A stretch of DNA of 64,000 nucleotides, taken from Streptomyces sp. STR69 (GTDB lineage: Bacteria > Actinomycetota > Actinomycetes > Streptomycetales > Streptomycetaceae). Below, one piece after another: positions 41,935-50,721 of this stretch. A model generated the notes under the pieces. The model had not been told where the DNA came from and did no database searches. It was given only the letters and a program-made list of their open reading frames with translations. Within the stretch, counting starts at the first letter, position 1. Each line of letters opens with the position of its first letter. Made by a program: the position numbers and the translations under genes. Where the stretch lies: NCBI RefSeq assembly GCF_024519455.1, contig NZ_JALJRY010000031.1, positions 40,992 through 104,991 of the forward strand, given 5' to 3'.

Positions 41935-43350
41935 ATGACGGGGGATCAGACCACAGTCTTCAGCGCGCCGCGACGACGTCAGCACAGGCTCCTGGGCTGG
42001 GCCATGCGCCTGGCCGGCAGCTTCTTGTCGGTTTTCGGTGCGCTGTGGTTCATCGCGGGCGTTTCCCGCACACGGACAATGTTTTCACCAGCACCACTGG
42101 GTGCCACCGAGCCTTTGTGGCAGCGGGTGTTGATCGTGGGAGCGGTCATCGCGGCCGGTGCCGTGTCGCTCCTCGGCGGCCGCAGACTCAGACGACGCGG
42201 GCGTCGGCACAGCGTTCCGGTATTGCGGACGATGGCGGACGCGAAGCGTGGGCCCTACGTGCTGTACCTCCGGCCCTTCACATCGGATGTGGAGCGGGCA
42301 GGCATGCCGCATGCCTTCAGCCGGTTCCGGAATGTGGGAGGGTCCCTCGTCGACACCAGCACCCGCACTTCCGAGGAGCGCATCTCCCGTGCCTTCGGTG
42401 GCCTGGCGCGGGTGATCGCCGTCGGTCAGCCGGACGAAGCGCTGCCCCTGCTGGGAGCCGCGAAGCTGTATCTGCCTCTGAACGATTGGCAGCCGACGGT
42501 GGCTTCTCTCCTCGACGACGCTCGAATGGTTCTCCTCTCCGCAGGCACTTCTGACGGAACTCTGTGGGAACTGAGGCAGTGTCTGCGGCGTCGCGCGCCA
42601 CAGACACTGCTGATCGCGATCTATACGGACGAGGGCGAGTACGACGCGTTCCGGGAAAAGGCCGATCCGATCTTTCAGGAGGAGGCGGACGGGCTGCGGC
42701 ACGGGCGCGGCGCGGACTGGCACCCGGCACGGTTGCCCGCCTGCCCACCCCTCAGTGACCCGGACCGCGTCAAATGGCTGCCGTTGCCTCGTGGATACAT
42801 CCGCTTCGACGAGGAGTGGACCCCTCATTTGATCTGGCTCGACCCGACTTCCGTCCGAGGATGGACGGAGGAAGGGCGCCATCGCAGGCTGAACCGCGAG
42901 CAATTGGCGCCCTTCATGGAAGCCGTGTTCCAAGGACTGTGGGATGTGGAGGACGCGGCGGATCAGGCCGACGTCGGCCGGTGTGCGACGGTCGCCGGCT
43001 TGGAGTCGGCAGTGCGCGCGGCACGGTCCGATGGCGCGGAAGGCCATACTCGGCTCAGCCTTCTGATGTCGGGAACAGGTCGTTTCCTCGGTGTCGGAGA
43101 AGAAGAGGACGCCGATGCAAGGCAATTGATCGCTCACGCCGGCGGCCGGTCGCCCTTCACCATCCCTCTGCCGTTGCAGATGGTGGAGGAAATACTGCGC
43201 GAAAGGAGGGCCAGGGGCGCCGTGGACGCGGATACGCTCCAAGTGGAGTTCAGTCCTGGAGGACGGATTCGCGGGGTGTGTCACCACTCTGCGGGGCAGC
43301 AGGCCGAGGAGCTCCCTGTCCCGGCGGACGAGAGCAGAACGGGCCACTGA
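41935..43350 (+). CDS. Membrane protein with cytosolic LRPF/WEL module
   Basis: The 471-residue protein starts MTGDQTTVFSAPRRRQHRLL. Two membrane helices (about 22-45 and 63-83) are followed by the module YVLYLRPFTSD (about 108-118), LARVIAVGQPDEALPLLGAA, WQPTVASLLDDARMVLLSAG and SDGTLWEL (about 204-211), matching the proteins at 36204 and 37218. A C-terminal soluble part of about 200 residues is unrecognised. No SD is present. TTGTGA-N18-TAGTTG ends just before the ATG, suggesting a leaderless transcript. It is divergent from the TIR/caspase operon. Confidence 0.7.
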   Translation: MTGDQTTVFSAPRRRQHRLLGWAMRLAGSFLSVFGALWFIAGVSRTRTMFSPAPLGATEPLWQRVLIVGAVIAAGAVSLLGGRRLRRRGRRHSVPVLRTMADAKRGPYVLYLRPFTSDVERAGMPHAFSRFRNVGGSLVDTSTRTSEERISRAFGGLARVIAVGQPDEALPLLGAAKLYLPLNDWQPTVASLLDDARMVLLSAGTSDGTLWELRQCLRRRAPQTLLIAIYTDEGEYDAFREKADPIFQEEADGLRHGRGADWHPARLPACPPLSDPDRVKWLPLPRGYIRFDEEWTPHLIWLDPTSVRGWTEEGRHRRLNREQLAPFMEAVFQGLWDVEDAADQADVGRCATVAGLESAVRAARSDGAEGHTRLSLLMSGTGRFLGVGEEEDADARQLIAHAGGRSPFTIPLPLQMVEEILRERRARGAVDADTLQVEFSPGGRIRGVCHHSAGQQAEELPVPADESRTGH

Positions 43351-43415
43351 TGATCCCCTCGTCCTTCCAGTGACAGCCGCGGCGAATCCCGTTCCGGGTA
43401 GGTAGGTTGGGGCGG

Positions 43416-43982
43416 GTGTCGACGCCACCTGTGATCCTGTTGCTGTCGGGCAGCCTGCGGGCCGGTTCCTCCAACGAGGCCCTGCTGCGCACTGCGCACG
43501 CCGTGGCGCCGGACGCGCGGGTGGGTGCCGTACGGTACGACGGTCTCGCGGGGCTTCCGCACTTCAACCCCGATGACGACACAGACCCGTTGCCGGCGTC
43601 GGTGGCCGAGCTGCGGGCGGCGATCGACCGGGCGGCCGGGGTCCTGATCTGCACGCCGGAGTACGCGGGCACCCTGCCGGGTTCGTTCAAGAATCTGCTC
43701 GACTGGACGGTCGGCGGCACCGAGATCTGTGACAAGCCGGTGGCCTGGGTCAACGCGGCCGCCCCGGGGCGCGGCGCGGGTGCGGAAGCCACGTTGCGGA
43801 CGGTCCTCGGCTACACGGGTGCCGCCGTCGTGGAGCCGGCCTGTGTGAGGATCCCGGTGGACCGGGGGATGCTCGGCACGGACGGGCTCATCGCCGACCT
43901 CGTGGTACGTCGGCAACTCGGGGAGGCACTACGGCTGTTGGCGGCGGCCGGGACACGGGCCGAGGGGACCGACCGGGCGTGA
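43416..43982 (+). CDS. NADPH-dependent FMN reductase family protein
   Basis: The 188-residue flavodoxin-like protein starts at GTG 43416 (VSTPPVILLLSGSLRAGSSN). The phosphate-binding loop GSLRAGSSN and the flavin loop CTPEYAGTLPGSFKNLLDW are diagnostic. It reduces FMN or quinones/metals with NADPH in the cytoplasm. A TAGGTT -10 box about 7 bases before the GTG suggests a leaderless mRNA. It probably marks the right edge of the candidate defence island. Confidence 0.88.
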   Translation: MSTPPVILLLSGSLRAGSSNEALLRTAHAVAPDARVGAVRYDGLAGLPHFNPDDDTDPLPASVAELRAAIDRAAGVLICTPEYAGTLPGSFKNLLDWTVGGTEICDKPVAWVNAAAPGRGAGAEATLRTVLGYTGAAVVEPACVRIPVDRGMLGTDGLIADLVVRRQLGEALRLLAAAGTRAEGTDRA

Positions 43983-44124
43983 CCGTGTCGCACGTGCTGA
44001 ACCTGTGGCGTCAACAGCTGGGCGAGGCACCGGAGTTCATCTGGCGACACAGCGAACTCCAGGTACTGATTCTCAGCGGCGCAACCAGATCCTGGACAGC
44101 CCGTAGATCGCTTGGTACGGCCAG

Positions 44125-45300
44125 TCAAGCGGCGTGGATCGTCCGCCCCCGGTGCAGTCGGCCGGGAACGCCGGTGAACTCCAGGTCCAGGCCGAGGCCG
44201 TCGCGTTCGGCGTGGAGGTGCAGGTGGGGTTCGGTGGTGTTGCCGGAGTTCCCCACCTCGCCGAGGAGTTGGCCCGCGCGGACGGTGTCGCCCCGGGTCA
44301 CGGTCACCGAACCGGGGCGCAGATGCCCGAGTTTGACGATCTCGCGGCCGGTGTCGACGAAGACGTGGTTGCCGTACGGCGGTTGGTAGCTGATCGCGCC
44401 GGGCTGCTGGTCCCGGACGGTGTCGGCGGCGGAGATCACGCGGCCGTCGCAGGGGGAGTGGACCCGGCGGCCGTACGCGGCGTAGGCGGCGAGGTCGTGG
44501 CCCTGCCGGGTGCGGGTGCCGAGGGGGCCGAGGGCCACCAGGTCGACGGCACCGCGCTGTTCGGGCACCGGCGCGTGGTGGTTGAGCAGGCGTCCGCCGC
44601 CCTGGACGACGTACCAGGTGCCCTCCAGCGGGAACCGCAGCGGTCGCGACAGCGGCGCGCGCCAGCGGTGCCGGCGCGCGGCGGCGACCAGCCACAGGGA
44701 TCCGGCGAGGAGTGCGAGGCCGCCGGCGAGGCGCGGTGCGCCATGGCCGTTCGGCAGGCCGGGCAGCCGCCACGCGGAGGCGAGGGCCGCCACGGCACCG
44801 GCCTCGACCGTACGGCGCAGCGGGCGGGGCTGCCGCGCCGGTGCGCCGTAGCCTTCGACGATCACGTAGAAGGCCGCCAGGACTGCCATGTCACCGAGCC
44901 AGGCGGTGCGGTCGGCGGCCGTCCAGACGGTCAGGATGTTCCAGAGGGTGACCACGATCAGATACGTCGCCCAGGTCACCGGAGCGGGCGGGCGCGGGCG
45001 ACGCCGTGGCGGTGTGTAGCGGGCGTCCTCGATGCGCAGCGCGCCGAGTTCCCCGCCCGGCGCGGCCTGGGCCCACGCGCGTACCCGGCCCCGGCTGCCG
45101 GACACGATCAGTCCGTCGGGGCTGTCCGTCACCGTGTCGAGTTCTCCGACGCGGGCGAGCGTGCCGCGGACGATCCGCTGAAGGGTGTCCGCGCCGACCG
45201 CCTCCGTCACCCTCGGCGCGAGCCGCGGCCAGTCGTCCGGATCCGCCGTGAGGAAGAGCCGCAGGGCACGGGCCTCCACCGACTGCGGCGGCTCGGACAT
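44125..45300 (-). CDS. Membrane-anchored M23 (LytM-type) family protein
   Basis: The 391-residue protein starts MSEPPQSVEARALRLFLTAD with GGGAG 9 bases upstream. A soluble N-terminus is followed by about four membrane helices (residues 110-215) and a C-terminal M23 domain with GAVDLVALGPLG, SPCDGRVISA, YGNHVFVDTG and EPHLHLHAERDG. The usual HxxxD zinc ligand region reads QRGAVD, so the first histidine is absent or displaced. The protein may therefore be a non-hydrolytic or altered M23 domain. Confidence 0.8.
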   Translation of the reverse strand: MSEPPQSVEARALRLFLTADPDDWPRLAPRVTEAVGADTLQRIVRGTLARVGELDTVTDSPDGLIVSGSRGRVRAWAQAAPGGELGALRIEDARYTPPRRRPRPPAPVTWATYLIVVTLWNILTVWTAADRTAWLGDMAVLAAFYVIVEGYGAPARQPRPLRRTVEAGAVAALASAWRLPGLPNGHGAPRLAGGLALLAGSLWLVAAARRHRWRAPLSRPLRFPLEGTWYVVQGGGRLLNHHAPVPEQRGAVDLVALGPLGTRTRQGHDLAAYAAYGRRVHSPCDGRVISAADTVRDQQPGAISYQPPYGNHVFVDTGREIVKLGHLRPGSVTVTRGDTVRAGQLLGEVGNSGNTTEPHLHLHAERDGLGLDLEFTGVPGRLHRGRTIHAA

Positions 45301-45467
45301 GATCGTGGGCTCCCTTGCGGAGAGGAGGGGGGAACCGGCCGGGCGTCCGGCGCCGGACGTCCGACCGGCGCCGGTTTCTGTCGTGCAGCGATCACATCAT
45401 CGCCGCCCGGCCGGGCATACGGCGGGCCCCAACGCCCGCCGGGCGCCGCTCTGTTGTCGTCCCCGGG

Positions 45468-46235
45468 TCAGTCCGCCGCAGGCTTGGTCGCGCGGACGAC
45501 GGCCGAGTGCATGCCGTCCGCGACGGGGTGTGTCGGGGTGATCTCGACCCCGGTGAAGCCGGCCGCTTCGAGGCCGGCCCGGTACTCGGCGAAGGACAGC
45601 GCGCCCGCGATGCAGCCGACGTAGTCACCGCGCTCCGCGCGCTGTCCGGGGGTGAGCGTGTCGTCGGCGACGATGTCCGAGACGCCGATACGGCCGCCCG
45701 GCCGCAGGACGCGGAAGGTCTCGGCGAAGACGGCGGGCTTGTCGACGGACAGGTTGATCACGCAGTTGGAGATGACCACGTCGATCGTGTTCGCGGGCAG
45801 CGGGACGGCCTCGATGGTGCCCTTGAGGAACTCCACGTTGGTGGCTCCCGTCCGCTCCGCGTTGCCGATGGCGAGGGCGAGCATCTCCTCCGTCATGTCC
45901 AGCCCGTACGCCTTGCCGGTCGGGCCGACGCGGCGGGCGGACAGCAGGACGTCGATGCCGCCGCCGGAACCGAGGTCCAGGACGCGTTCGCCCTCGCGGA
46001 GTTCGGCTACGGCGGTGGGGTTGCCGCAGCCGAGGGAGGCGGCGACCGCTGCGGCGGGGAGGGCGTCCCGGTCGGCGGTGGGGTAGAGGGCGGAGCCGAA
46101 GTTGTCGTCGATCTCGACGGGGGCGGGGCCGCAGCAGGCCGTGCCGCCTTCGGTGACCTTCAGGGCAGAGGCCGCGTACCGCTTGCGGACGGTTTCGCGC
46201 AGGTCGGTGGAGTCTTCGGTCGTCGTGTCGCTCAT
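45468..46235 (-). CDS. arsM: Arsenite S-adenosylmethionine methyltransferase
   Basis: The 255-residue protein starts MSDTTTEDSTDLRETVRKRY (GGGAG 8 bases upstream). SAM motif I is VLDLGSGGGIDVLLSA. The arsenic-binding cysteines are a CC pair in EGGTACCGPAP, one in VISNCVINLS and one in GDYVGCIAGAL. It methylates As(III) to volatile or less toxic species. It is divergent from arsR and shares its operator region. Confidence 0.93.
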   Translation of the reverse strand: MSDTTTEDSTDLRETVRKRYAASALKVTEGGTACCGPAPVEIDDNFGSALYPTADRDALPAAAVAASLGCGNPTAVAELREGERVLDLGSGGGIDVLLSARRVGPTGKAYGLDMTEEMLALAIGNAERTGATNVEFLKGTIEAVPLPANTIDVVISNCVINLSVDKPAVFAETFRVLRPGGRIGVSDIVADDTLTPGQRAERGDYVGCIAGALSFAEYRAGLEAAGFTGVEITPTHPVADGMHSAVVRATKPAAD

Positions 46236-46308
46236 CGGATCGCTCCCAGGTGAGGTAGCTCGGGTGGGATGGAGTGGGGCGGGTTGGGATGGGGTGGGCC
46301 AGCTTGTA

Positions 46309-46355
46309 TTGATGTTCGTTGATGCAAGCTTGCGCCTTGTATCGAAAGACGTCAA
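46309..46355. promoter_or_regulatory. Candidate ArsR operator region
   Basis: Two inverted copies of a related 15-mer, TTGATGTTCGTTGAT (46309-46323) and the complement of ATCGAAAGACGTCAA (46341-46355), flank the perfect palindrome GCAAGCTTGC (46324-46333). The site lies between arsM and arsR and is AT-rich compared with its surroundings, as expected for ArsR sites. Confidence 0.5.
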
Positions 46356-46364
46356 CATAGAGGC

Positions 46365-46748
46365 ATGTCGAAACAAGAGCTCGGGGTCCTCGAAGTGATC
46401 GGTCAGGACGCCGCGTGCTGCCCGGGCCTGGCTTCCGCGCCGCTGGACGACGAGCGCGCCGCGGAACTGGCCAGGGTGTTCAAGGCGTTGGGCGATCCCG
46501 TGCGGCTGCGCCTGCTGTCGATGATCGCCTCGCGGGAGGGCGGCGAGGTCTGCGTGTGCGAGATGACGCCGGCCTTCGACCTGTCGCAGCCGACGATCTC
46601 CCACCACCTCAAACTGCTGCGGCAGGCCGGTCTGATCGACTGCGAACGCCGTGGGACGTGGGTGTACTACTGGGCGCTGCCCGGAGTCCTGGACCGGCTC
46701 GCCGCGTTTCTGACGACGGCGCGGACCGCGGAAGGCACGCAGGCGTGA
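46365..46748 (+). CDS. arsR: ArsR-family arsenite-responsive repressor
   Basis: The 127-residue winged-helix protein starts MSKQELGVLEVIGQDAACCP. DNA-binding segment: FDLSQPTISHHLKLLRQAGL. A CC pair near the N-terminus and GGEVCVCEMTP before the recognition helix are the likely As(III) thiol ligands. It should repress both itself with the downstream genes and arsM. Its stop overlaps the next start (GTGA). Confidence 0.92.
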   Translation: MSKQELGVLEVIGQDAACCPGLASAPLDDERAAELARVFKALGDPVRLRLLSMIASREGGEVCVCEMTPAFDLSQPTISHHLKLLRQAGLIDCERRGTWVYYWALPGVLDRLAAFLTTARTAEGTQA

Positions 46749-47488
46749 CCGCGTCCCTCGGCCGCCGTGTCGCCGCCGAGGCGATCGGGACCGGCCTGCT
46801 GGTGACGGTGGTCGTGGGCTCCGGCATCCAGGCGACCGAACTCTCGCACGACGTCGGCGTACAACTGCTGGCCAACTCGCTCGCCACGGTCCTCGGCCTG
46901 GGCGTACTGATCACGCTGCTCGGGCCGGTCTCCGGCGCGCACTTCAACCCCGTCGTCACCCTGGCCACCTGGGTCGTCGGCCGTCGCGACGGCACCGGGC
47001 CGGGGCTGCGGGAAGTCGCCGCGTACGTCCCCGCGCAGGTCGGCGGTGCGATCGCGGGCGCGGTGCTGGCGGACGCCATGTTCGCCGAGCCGTTGGTGCG
47101 GTTCTCCCGCCACGACCGGTTCGCCGGCCATCTGTGGCTGGGGGAGGTCGTCGCCACGGGTGGGCTGATCCTGCTCGTCCTCGGACTGGAGCGGGTCGGC
47201 CGCGCCTCCGTCGCCCCGGCGGCCGTGGCCTCCTACATCGGGGCCGCCTACTGGTTCACCTCCTCGACCTCCTTCGCGAACCCCGCCGTCACCGTCGGCC
47301 GCGCCTTCACCGACACCTTCGCCGGGATCGCGCCCGGCTCCGTCGTACCGTTCGTCGGGGCGCAACTGCTGGGCGCCGTGGCCGGGTTGGCCGCGGTGGC
47401 CGTCGTATGCGGAAGCCCGGCCCGCACGGCGGAGGCCGTAGTCCCCTACGGCGGCCCCGACCCCGAACCCGAACCCGCCCCCTCCTGA
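46745..47488 (+). CDS. MIP-family channel (aquaglyceroporin) of the ars operon
   Basis: The 247-residue protein has six membrane helices and two half-helix motifs, SGAHFNPVVT and TSFANPAVTV (the first is NPV rather than NPA). MIP channels in ars operons release As(III) produced by arsenate reductase down its gradient, in place of an ArsB pump. The start is GTG 46745, translationally coupled to arsR. Confidence 0.9.
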   Translation: MTASLGRRVAAEAIGTGLLVTVVVGSGIQATELSHDVGVQLLANSLATVLGLGVLITLLGPVSGAHFNPVVTLATWVVGRRDGTGPGLREVAAYVPAQVGGAIAGAVLADAMFAEPLVRFSRHDRFAGHLWLGEVVATGGLILLVLGLERVGRASVAPAAVASYIGAAYWFTSSTSFANPAVTVGRAFTDTFAGIAPGSVVPFVGAQLLGAVAGLAAVAVVCGSPARTAEAVVPYGGPDPEPEPAPS

Positions 47489-47509
47489 CCGACCGCAAGG
47501 ACACCCGCC

Positions 47510-47932
47510 ATGCCCCCGAGTTCCGCCGCTCCCCGTCCGTCCGTGCTGTTCGTCTGTGTCCACAACGCAGGCCGTTCCCAGATGGGTGCCGCCTTCCTCA
47601 CCCACCTCGCCGGTGACCGGGTCGAGGTCCGGTCGGCGGGCTCGGCTCCCGCCGACACGGTCAACCCGGCGGTGGTGGCGGCCATGGCGGAGGTGGGGAT
47701 CGATGTCTCCGCCGAGACGCCGAAGGTGCTCACCGTCGAGGCCGTACGGTCCTCGGACGTCGTGATCACGATGGGCTGCGGGGACACCTGCCCGGTCTTC
47801 CCGGGCAAGCGGTACCTGGACTGGCAGCTCGACGATCCGGCGGGCCAGGGCGTGGACGCCGTCCGGCCCGTCCGCGAGGAGATCGAGCGCCGGGTACGCG
47901 GTCTGCTGGCCGAACTCGGAATCGCCGCATGA
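47510..47932 (+). CDS. arsC: Arsenate reductase, low-molecular-weight phosphatase type
   Basis: The 140-residue protein has the P-loop VCVHNAGRSQM (CX5R) and the resolving-cysteine region MGCGDTCPVFPGKRYLDW, both typical of the thioredoxin/mycothiol-coupled ArsC class. It reduces As(V) to As(III), which then leaves through the channel or is methylated. It has AAGGA 9 bases upstream and overlaps the NUDIX gene by 4 bases. Confidence 0.93.
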   Translation: MPPSSAAPRPSVLFVCVHNAGRSQMGAAFLTHLAGDRVEVRSAGSAPADTVNPAVVAAMAEVGIDVSAETPKVLTVEAVRSSDVVITMGCGDTCPVFPGKRYLDWQLDDPAGQGVDAVRPVREEIERRVRGLLAELGIAA

Positions 47933-48405
47933 CCCTTCTCGTCGCCGCCGTCATCGTCCACGACAGGGCCGAGGACCGGGTCGTCCTCATCCAGCGGGGT
48001 GAGCAGGCCAAGTTCGGCCGTGGCATGTGGGACCTCCCCGTCGGCAAGAACGAACCCGGCGAGCCCATCACCGAGACCGCGGTCCGCGAGCTGTACGAGG
48101 AGACCGGGATCGTCGTGGCGGCGGAGTCCCTGAAGGTCGTGCACCTCATCCATGCCACCGACGGAGCGGACGCACCGTACGGCTTCCTCACCGTGGTCTT
48201 CGCCGCCGACAAGTGGTCCGGCGCCCCCGAGAACCGCGAGCCCCTCAAGCACGCGCAGGTCCGATGGACCCAAGTCGACGCCGTACCGGAGGAGTTCGTA
48301 CGAGGAAACGGACAGGCCCTACGGCAGTACCTGGACGGAGTCGAAGCGCGGGTGTCCCCGTACGGGTGGGAGCAGGCGGCGCCCCGCGTTACCCCTCAGG
48401 TGTGA
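47929..48405 (+). CDS. NUDIX hydrolase
   Basis: The 158-residue protein has the Nudix box GEPITETAVRELYEETGI. It hydrolyses nucleoside diphosphate derivatives; the substrate is unknown. It starts at ATG 47929 in a 4-base overlap with arsC, so it is translated with the arsenic genes, an unusual partner that may relate to nucleotide damage or to faulty arsenylated nucleotides (speculative). Confidence 0.9.
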   Translation: MTLLVAAVIVHDRAEDRVVLIQRGEQAKFGRGMWDLPVGKNEPGEPITETAVRELYEETGIVVAAESLKVVHLIHATDGADAPYGFLTVVFAADKWSGAPENREPLKHAQVRWTQVDAVPEEFVRGNGQALRQYLDGVEARVSPYGWEQAAPRVTPQV

Positions 48406-48648
48406 ACCAGACCGGCTCCGCCGTGGCCGAAACCGGTCTCCGGGTCCCCGTTACGGGCACCGGACTCGCGGTGTGGAGAGGTGTCTCGTGCTGTGAGTCC
48501 GGGACAGCTCGGACCCGTCAGGTGGCGTGTTTCGGTCACATGTGGATATTCCCGCAACATATACAGTTCGACGCCCAGTTGGGATGGCCACGGGACGAAC
48601 AGGGTGAATCCCATCGCCATTACCCCACCCCAGAAGGGCACTTGCCGC

Positions 48649-49425
48649 ATGAACACCGCCTCCCCATGGGTCGTCCAAGGTGAAGGCCTGGCCTTCTCAT
48701 ATGCGGCGGGTGGTGGTCTGAGCCGGGCGGATCTCACGCTGCGGGCGGGGACGATGGCTGCTGTCGAGGGACCGTCCGGCTCGGGCAAGAGCACTCTGCT
48801 GGCCGTCCTGGGGCTCATCCTTTCGCCGACCGCGGGATCCCTGCGTATCGCAGGCACGGACACCGGGGCACTGTCACCGGCCGACCGGGACGCGCTGCGG
48901 CTGCGTTCGATCGGCATCGTGCTGCAGGACCTCGGGCTGCTCACGTTCCTCAACGCCTGGGAGAACGTGGCCGCCGCCTTCGGGCCACGGTTGTCCCGGC
49001 ACCGTACGGCGGCCCGTGCCCTGCTGGGGGAGTTGGGCATGGAGCACCTCGCGGAGTCGCCCGTCACCGAACTCTCCGGCGGACAGCGGCAGCGCATCGC
49101 CGTGGCCCGGGCGGCCGTGAAGGAACCGGTGCTCGTCCTCGCCGACGAACCGACCTCGGGCCTGGACCCCAAGAACGCCAACTCCGTGATGAGTTCCCTG
49201 CGTTCGTGTGCCGACCGGGGTGCGGCCGTACTGCTCGTGACACGCCGCGGACAGCGCGCGGGCCAGGATCGGCCAGTTCGCGATCCTGCGGATCCTCGGG
49301 TCCGGGCGGTCCGAACTCCGCCGGATCCTGCTGGGCGAAGCCATGCTCTCGGGTGCGGTGGCGGGGGTGGTCGGTGTGGGCGTCGGCACGGTCGCGTCCG
49401 CCGCGCTGGCCGGTCCGCTCAGTGA
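48649..49425 (+). CDS. ABC transporter ATP-binding protein, C-terminus replaced after a deletion
   Basis: The start MNTASPWVVQGEGLAFSYAA opens a MacB/LolD-type ATPase: Walker A GPSGSGKST, Q-loop VLQDLG, signature LSGGQRQR, Walker B VLVLADEPTSGLD. Coding identity ends at AAVLLVT (about 49243), exactly where VTHD should follow. The remaining 60 residues are a frameshifted Arg/Gly-rich reading of the permease sequence that lies there. The H-loop histidine and the end of the domain are missing, so the protein is probably inactive. Confidence 0.7.
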   Translation: MNTASPWVVQGEGLAFSYAAGGGLSRADLTLRAGTMAAVEGPSGSGKSTLLAVLGLILSPTAGSLRIAGTDTGALSPADRDALRLRSIGIVLQDLGLLTFLNAWENVAAAFGPRLSRHRTAARALLGELGMEHLAESPVTELSGGQRQRIAVARAAVKEPVLVLADEPTSGLDPKNANSVMSSLRSCADRGAAVLLVTRRGQRAGQDRPVRDPADPRVRAVRTPPDPAGRSHALGCGGGGGRCGRRHGRVRRAGRSAQ

Positions 49426-49588
49426 CGTACTCGGGTTGCCCATCGCCGTCACGGACGCCCTGCCCGGGCCGACTTGGGCCGCCGCGGCGCTGCTGCTGCC
49501 CGCCGCCGGGCTGGCCGCCGGCACCCTCTTCGGCAGCCGCGAGGTTCTCTGCAGGGACCCGTATCTCACCGCCCGGGCGCACGGCTGA
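49247..49588 (+). pseudogene. FtsX-like ABC permease, C-terminal fragment
   Basis: In a frame different from the upstream ATPase, the sequence reads QFAILRILGSGRSELRRILL, then GEAMLSGAVAG and several hydrophobic segments to the end TARAHG, stopping at 49588. This is the last part of a FtsX/MacB-type permease that normally follows the ATPase gene. One deletion removed the end of the ATPase and most of the permease, joining the two. Confidence 0.75.
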
Positions 49589-49608
49589 CCTCCGCTGGCT
49601 GACGTTTC

Positions 49609-50544
49609 CTACAGCGCCGACTTGACCGCCCGCAGCACCGCGTCCGCCATCCCCCGCTCCCCGCGTGCGTTCGGATGCACCGGTGCCGCCGGGCTGTCCG
49701 GTACGAGTGGTTCGATCCAGCGGGTGTTCTTCGCCGTGCACGCGTTGTGGTCGGTGGAGGGGGTGTACGTGTCGACGTAGGCGACCCCCGCCTTCGAAGC
49801 CCGTTGCCGTAGCGCGGTGTTGAGCTGTTGCTCCTGCTCGCGGAGGAAGGTCACGTCGCCCGGTGCGAGGGACATGTCACGGCCGCAGTCGGCGCTGTCG
49901 GCCGGCAGGATCGCCGGGTAGGAGACGACGTAGACGCGGGCCTCGGGGGCGCGGCGCCTCACCTCGGTCAGGATCCGGGTGAGCCGGTCGCCCGCCTTGG
50001 CGATCTTCTCCTCGACGGAACCGGCGTCGGAACCGCGTGCGCAGGGCGCGTCCTCCGTGAAGTACTTGCCGTTGCCGGTGAGTTGGTACAGGGCGCCCAT
50101 GGCGACGCAGCGTTTGATCAGCTTGCTGAAGCCGATGTCGTTGCCGCCGATGCCGATGGTGACCAGGCGGGTGTCCGACGAAAGTGCCCTGAGCTGGGGC
50201 GGGTTGGTGCCGTTGTCGGTGTGCTGGGATCCCGTGAGATCGGCCGTTGTGGCGCCGCTGCAGCTGGCATCGCGGAACTTGTCGTCCTTCAGGCCGAGTT
50301 CGGCGGCCACGAGTGCCGGGTAGTTGCCGGCGGAGCGGTCGCAGCCGGCGGGAGTCCCCGTGGGGTCGGTGATGCCGGGGCCCGCCGTGTAGGAGTCGCC
50401 GAGGGCGACGTACGGGCCCTTCGACGGGGCCGAGTAGGTGACGGCGGTGTGGCTGTCGTCGCCGTCGCGGGTGACCAGGACCACCGTGAGCAGCGTGCCG
50501 CAGGCGAGGAGCCCGGCCACCCCGGCCTGCACTGAGGTTTTCAT
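49609..50544 (-). CDS. Secreted SGNH/GDSL-family hydrolase
   Basis: The 311-residue protein starts MKTSVQAGVAGLLACGTLLT with GAGAGGG 8 bases upstream. It has a signal peptide or anchor, block I ALGDSYTAGPG (nucleophile Ser), GGNDIGF (oxyanion Asn) and PVHPNARG (catalytic His), plus six cysteines expected to form disulphides as in Streptomyces SGNH lipases. It should hydrolyse lipid or acyl esters outside the cell. Confidence 0.9.
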   Translation of the reverse strand: MKTSVQAGVAGLLACGTLLTVVLVTRDGDDSHTAVTYSAPSKGPYVALGDSYTAGPGITDPTGTPAGCDRSAGNYPALVAAELGLKDDKFRDASCSGATTADLTGSQHTDNGTNPPQLRALSSDTRLVTIGIGGNDIGFSKLIKRCVAMGALYQLTGNGKYFTEDAPCARGSDAGSVEEKIAKAGDRLTRILTEVRRRAPEARVYVVSYPAILPADSADCGRDMSLAPGDVTFLREQEQQLNTALRQRASKAGVAYVDTYTPSTDHNACTAKNTRWIEPLVPDSPAAPVHPNARGERGMADAVLRAVKSAL

Positions 50545-50721
50545 CGAAGTGCCCTCTCTGGTAAGGGAGTTGGTGGTGAGTTGTGGACGTCCGCGGGCCC
50601 GGCGACGGGCGGGGGGAGTGCTCCGTCGCCGGGCCCGGGACTTGCGCCGGGTCCCCGTCCCCACGGGATCCGGGCGCCGGGGCCGCCTCCGCTCTTGGCG
50701 GCCCCGGTCTGCGGGGTCCCG

